Source of the DNA: Pseudomonadota bacterium
GTDB taxonomy: Bacteria; Pseudomonadota; Gammaproteobacteria; Burkholderiales; Burkholderiaceae_D
Direction: 5' to 3'
Assembly (NCBI GenBank): GCA_023420795.1
Contig: JAEZVM010000294.1
Location: 1 to 13,483, forward strand
DNA: 13,483 nt
The position numbers and the translations under genes are program-made. Under the pieces are notes generated by a model, which saw only the letters and a list, made by a program, of their open reading frames with translations, made no database searches and was not told the origin of the DNA. Shown in pieces: positions 10,822 to 13,483 of this stretch (positions are counted from its first letter, which is position 1; each line of letters starts with the position of its first letter).

Positions 10822-12729
10822 ATGGCAGTTATTTCCCTTACCAATGCACAGCTCGCTTTCGGCCATGTCGCCTTGCTCGATCATGCCGAGTTTTCTCTTG
10901 AAGCCGGCGAACGCGTTGGCCTAATCGGCCGTAACGGTACCGGCAAGTCCTCGCTGCTGAAAATCATTGCCGGCTTTTCCAGGCTGGATGATGGACTGAT
11001 TGTGATGCAGCAGGGGATCAAGATTGCCTACGTCGAACAGGAGCCGCAGTTTGCGGCCGAGATGACGGTGTTTGATGCGGTTGCATCCGGCATGAGTGAA
11101 ATGCGGCAGTGGCTGGCGGAGTACAACGATCTGGCGGCGAACCTGGGCGGCGGCAATGACGACGCCTTGATGGATCGCATGCATGTGCTGCAGGTGAAAC
11201 TGGACGCCACGGATGCATGGAGCCTGGCGAATCGGGTTGAGACCATTCTTGCGCGACTGAATCTGGATAAGGGGGCGCTGATGGGTACCTTGTCGGGTGG
11301 CACGCAGAAGCGAGTGGCGCTAGCGCGTGCGCTGGTTAGCGCACCGGATGTGCTGCTGCTGGACGAGCCGACTAACCATCTCGATTTCACGGCCATCCTG
11401 TGGCTGGAGGGGCTGTTGCGCGATTTCAAGGGCAGCATTCTGTTCATTACCCATGACCGTTCCTTCCTCGATAACGTAGCCACACGCATCGTCGAGCTGG
11501 ATCGCGGACGCTTGCTTTCCTTCCCAGGCAATTTCAGCGCTTACCAGACGCGCAAGGGGGAGCAGCTGGAAGTCGAAGCAATCGAAAATGCGAAGTTCGA
11601 CAAGTTCCTCGCGCAGGAGGAAGTGTGGATACGCAAGGGTGTCGAGGCGCGCCGCACCCGCAATGAAGGTCGCGTCAGGCGACTGGAGGAATTGCGTCGT
11701 CAGCGTAGCGCGCGGCGCGAGCAGCAGGGACAGGTGAAGCTCGATGTATCGACGGGCGAACGCTCCGGCAAGATCGTCGCCGAACTGCTCAACGTCGGCA
11801 AGCACTATGGTGACAAGACCATCGTCCGCGACTTCAGCGCGACTATCCTGCGCGGCGACAAGGTCGGGCTGATCGGGCCGAACGGCGCGGGCAAGACCAC
11901 GATGCTGAAGCTGATCCTGGGCGAGGAACAACCGGATATTGGCGAGGTGAAGCAGGGCGCGCGCCTGCAGATCGCGTATTTCGATCAGATGCGCGCGCAA
12001 CTGAATGAAGAGGCCAGCCTCGCGGACACCATTTCTCCTGGCAGCGACTGGGTGGAGATTAACGGCCAGCGCAAGCATGTGATGACTTATCTCGGCGATT
12101 TTCTGTTTGCGCCGGAGCGCGCCCGTTCGCCGGTCAAGTCGCTGTCCGGCGGTGAACGCAACCGCTTGCTTCTCGCTCGCCTGTTTGCCAAGCCGGCGAA
12201 TGTGTTGGTGCTGGATGAGCCGACCAACGATCTCGATATCGATACGCTGGAGCTGCTGGAAGAACTGCTGGAAGACTATAGCGGCACCGTATTCCTTGTC
12301 AGCCACGACCGCATGTTTCTCGATAATGTCGTCACGCAGGTGATCGTTGCCGAGGGAGGTGGCGTATGGCGCGAATATGTCGGTGGCTATTCGGACTGGG
12401 AGCGTGTGCGTCCGGTGCCCGCTCCGGTGCCGGCGAAGGCGGCACAGAAAACGGAAGACAAGCCCGCTCCCAAGGAAGCTCCGGCTCCTTCGAACAAAAC
12501 AAAGAAACTCAGCTATAAGGAGCAGCGCGAGCTGGAAACGCTGCCCGGTCTGATCGCCGGCCTGGAAGCCGAGCAGAAAAGCATTACAGAGCAACTTGCC
12601 GATCCCGACCTGTACCGCCAGCGGCCTGATGAGGTGCAGCGCCTTAACGAGCGCTATGCGGAAATCGATAACCTGCTGCTGGAAAACCTGGAGAAGTGGG
12701 AAGCGATCGAGGCGAAGACAAAAGGCTGA
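10822..12729 (+). CDS. uup: ABC-F family ATPase Uup
   Basis: A 635-residue protein, the same length as E. coli Uup, with two ABC domains and no membrane segment. ABC1 has Walker A GRNGTGKS (36-43), signature LSGG (157-160), Walker B VLLLDE (177-182) and H211. The charged interdomain linker (about 241-310) contains AQEEVWIRKGVEARRTRNEGR, a Uup hallmark. ABC2 has GPNGAGKT (352-359), LSGGERNRLLLARL (441-454), VLVLDEP (461-467) and H495. A Pro/Ala/Lys-rich tether (about 530-560) leads to a C-terminal coiled coil (about 565-632) beginning KKLSYKEQRELETLP. ABC-F proteins act on ribosomes or branched nucleic acids; Uup is linked to precise transposon excision and ribosome-related roles. The start chosen is ATG 10822 (MAVISL), where homology begins; an upstream extension would run through the tRNA. 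The ribosome binding site is weak. Confidence 0.95.
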   Translation: MAVISLTNAQLAFGHVALLDHAEFSLEAGERVGLIGRNGTGKSSLLKIIAGFSRLDDGLIVMQQGIKIAYVEQEPQFAAEMTVFDAVASGMSEMRQWLAEYNDLAANLGGGNDDALMDRMHVLQVKLDATDAWSLANRVETILARLNLDKGALMGTLSGGTQKRVALARALVSAPDVLLLDEPTNHLDFTAILWLEGLLRDFKGSILFITHDRSFLDNVATRIVELDRGRLLSFPGNFSAYQTRKGEQLEVEAIENAKFDKFLAQEEVWIRKGVEARRTRNEGRVRRLEELRRQRSARREQQGQVKLDVSTGERSGKIVAELLNVGKHYGDKTIVRDFSATILRGDKVGLIGPNGAGKTTMLKLILGEEQPDIGEVKQGARLQIAYFDQMRAQLNEEASLADTISPGSDWVEINGQRKHVMTYLGDFLFAPERARSPVKSLSGGERNRLLLARLFAKPANVLVLDEPTNDLDIDTLELLEELLEDYSGTVFLVSHDRMFLDNVVTQVIVAEGGGVWREYVGGYSDWERVRPVPAPVPAKAAQKTEDKPAPKEAPAPSNKTKKLSYKEQRELETLPGLIAGLEAEQKSITEQLADPDLYRQRPDEVQRLNERYAEIDNLLLENLEKWEAIEAKTKG

Positions 12730-12738
12730 AGCAGGCCG

Positions 12739-13483
12739 TCAGTTCAGGCGGCGGCTGGCCTCGCGCAATTCCGGCAGTTTGCTGCGCAACAGTTCCGCGT
12801 CCGGCGCATAAGGCCGCTCCGCCAGATAGGCTTCCAGGTCGAGCAGTGCAGCCTGCGGACATTCGAGATTGGCGTAAGCCAGCCCGCGATCGCGGCGTTC
12901 GGTAATTTCATCGGGCAGCAGGATCAGAAGGCGTTGCTGCACGCTTAGCACACGTTGCCAGCGCATGTTATCCAGGAACAGCGTCTTCAGGTTACGCAGC
13001 ATGCGCACCAGGATCTCACGCGGATGAGCGGAATGCAGATAGTAAGACAGCGGAATGGCGCCGGGATAGCTTTGCTGCTCGAAGTATGGCTCCAGTCGCT
13101 CTTCCAGCTCCTCGCGCGACAGGCTGGTGCCATTGAATGGATCCAGCACGATGTCTCCCGACTGAACGGAAAGCTTCATCAGGAAATGGCCCGGGAACGA
13201 GACGCCTCTTACATTCAGGCCGATCTGCTGGGCCAATTCCATGTAGATGACTGCGAGCGAAATCGGAATGCCGCGCCGCGTACTGAGGACGCGATGCAGA
13301 TAACTGTTATCCGGGTCGTAATAGTTGTTCACGTTCCCGGCAAATCCGAGCTCGCGGTAGAAGAAGTGATTCAGCAGGCGCAGCTTCTGTACGCTTGACG
13401 CGTCCGGTGCAAGCCGGCGCTGCAAACGCGCCGCCAGGATATCGACCTCAGCCTGCGTGGCCGCCAGATCCAGTTGCGGCTCT
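12739..13483 (-). CDS. SirB1-family transglutaminase-like/TPR protein, 5' end missing
   Basis: The minus-strand frame stays open to the right edge (reading EPQLDLAATQAEVDILAARL upstream), so the start is outside the window and about 247 C-terminal residues are visible. The segments NHFFYRELGFAGN, NNYYDPDNSYLHRVLSTRRGIPISLAVIYMELA and GLNVRGVSFPGHFLMKL form the SirB1 N-terminal transglutaminase-like fold. The catalytic Cys of true transglutaminases is not apparent: the RGIPISLAVIY helix carries Ser. The C-terminal part (REILVRMLRNLKTLFLDNMRW through DLEAYLAERPYAPDAELLR) looks like tetratricopeptide helices. The molecular function of this widespread proteobacterial family is not established to my knowledge. 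It converges on uup with a 9-bp gap and no visible terminator between them. Confidence 0.9.
   Translation of the reverse strand, partial: EPQLDLAATQAEVDILAARLQRRLAPDASSVQKLRLLNHFFYRELGFAGNVNNYYDPDNSYLHRVLSTRRGIPISLAVIYMELAQQIGLNVRGVSFPGHFLMKLSVQSGDIVLDPFNGTSLSREELEERLEPYFEQQSYPGAIPLSYYLHSAHPREILVRMLRNLKTLFLDNMRWQRVLSVQQRLLILLPDEITERRDRGLAYANLECPQAALLDLEAYLAERPYAPDAELLRSKLPELREASRRLN

Noticed and set aside
11320..12594. A 424-codon open frame on the minus strand antisense to uup
   Set aside because: It is the mirror of a GC-rich, high-GC3 coding region. The protein has no recognisable domain and is rich in His/Gln/Arg, typical of shadow frames, while the plus strand is unmistakably Uup.
1..13483. 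CRISPR array, insertion sequence or defence system
   Set aside because: There are no regularly spaced direct repeats, no terminal inverted repeats flanking a transposase, and every large gene belongs to a recognised housekeeping or transport family.

Overview
The window reads as chromosomal DNA of a betaproteobacterium, most likely Burkholderiales and probably near Oxalobacteraceae (Herbaspirillum/Herminiimonas/Collimonas-like). This rests on my recognition of the protein families, the moderately high GC with GC-rich third codon positions, and the gene neighbourhoods; no database search was possible. Most of it is a conserved housekeeping backbone. No phage, insertion sequence, CRISPR array or defence island was seen.

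Layout. (1) 1-783: the 3' part of a membrane fatty-acid desaturase (+) with a long helical C-terminal extension, then its terminator. (2) 862-2188: a minus-strand block of rpmG (L33) and rpmB (L28) with a strong promoter, preceded upstream by radC. (3) 2315-3721: fkpB/slpA (FKBP-type prolyl isomerase) followed by ispH (last enzyme of the MEP isoprenoid pathway), the same pairing as in enterobacteria. (4) 3722-4371: 650 bp without a conventional gene but rich in structure. It holds several inverted repeats, a TATAAT -10 box, an 18-codon ORF with a good ribosome binding site, an intrinsic terminator and a 13-bp perfect inverted repeat. It looks like an attenuating leader for the next operon. (5) 4372-8043: livHMGF, two permeases and two ATPases of a branched-chain amino-acid (HAAT-type) ABC importer, with no substrate-binding protein, closed by a strong terminator. 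(6) 8179-9554: an FAH-family hydrolase and a zeta-class GST-like isomerase, the last two steps of a gentisate- or homogentisate-type ring-cleavage route. (7) 9555-10599: a sparse region holding a probable 25-residue membrane peptide gene (-), a possible 60-residue acidic protein gene (-), hairpins and one isolated DnaA box. (8) 10600-10674: tRNA-Arg(CCT) (-), divergent from uup (10822-12729, +), an ABC-F ATPase. (9) 12739-13483: a SirB1-type transglutaminase-like/TPR protein (-), running off the right edge.

The most rewarding places for follow-up are the liv leader, the 25-codon gene behind maiA, and the desaturase tail, which resembles the C-terminal part of ISL3-family transposases.
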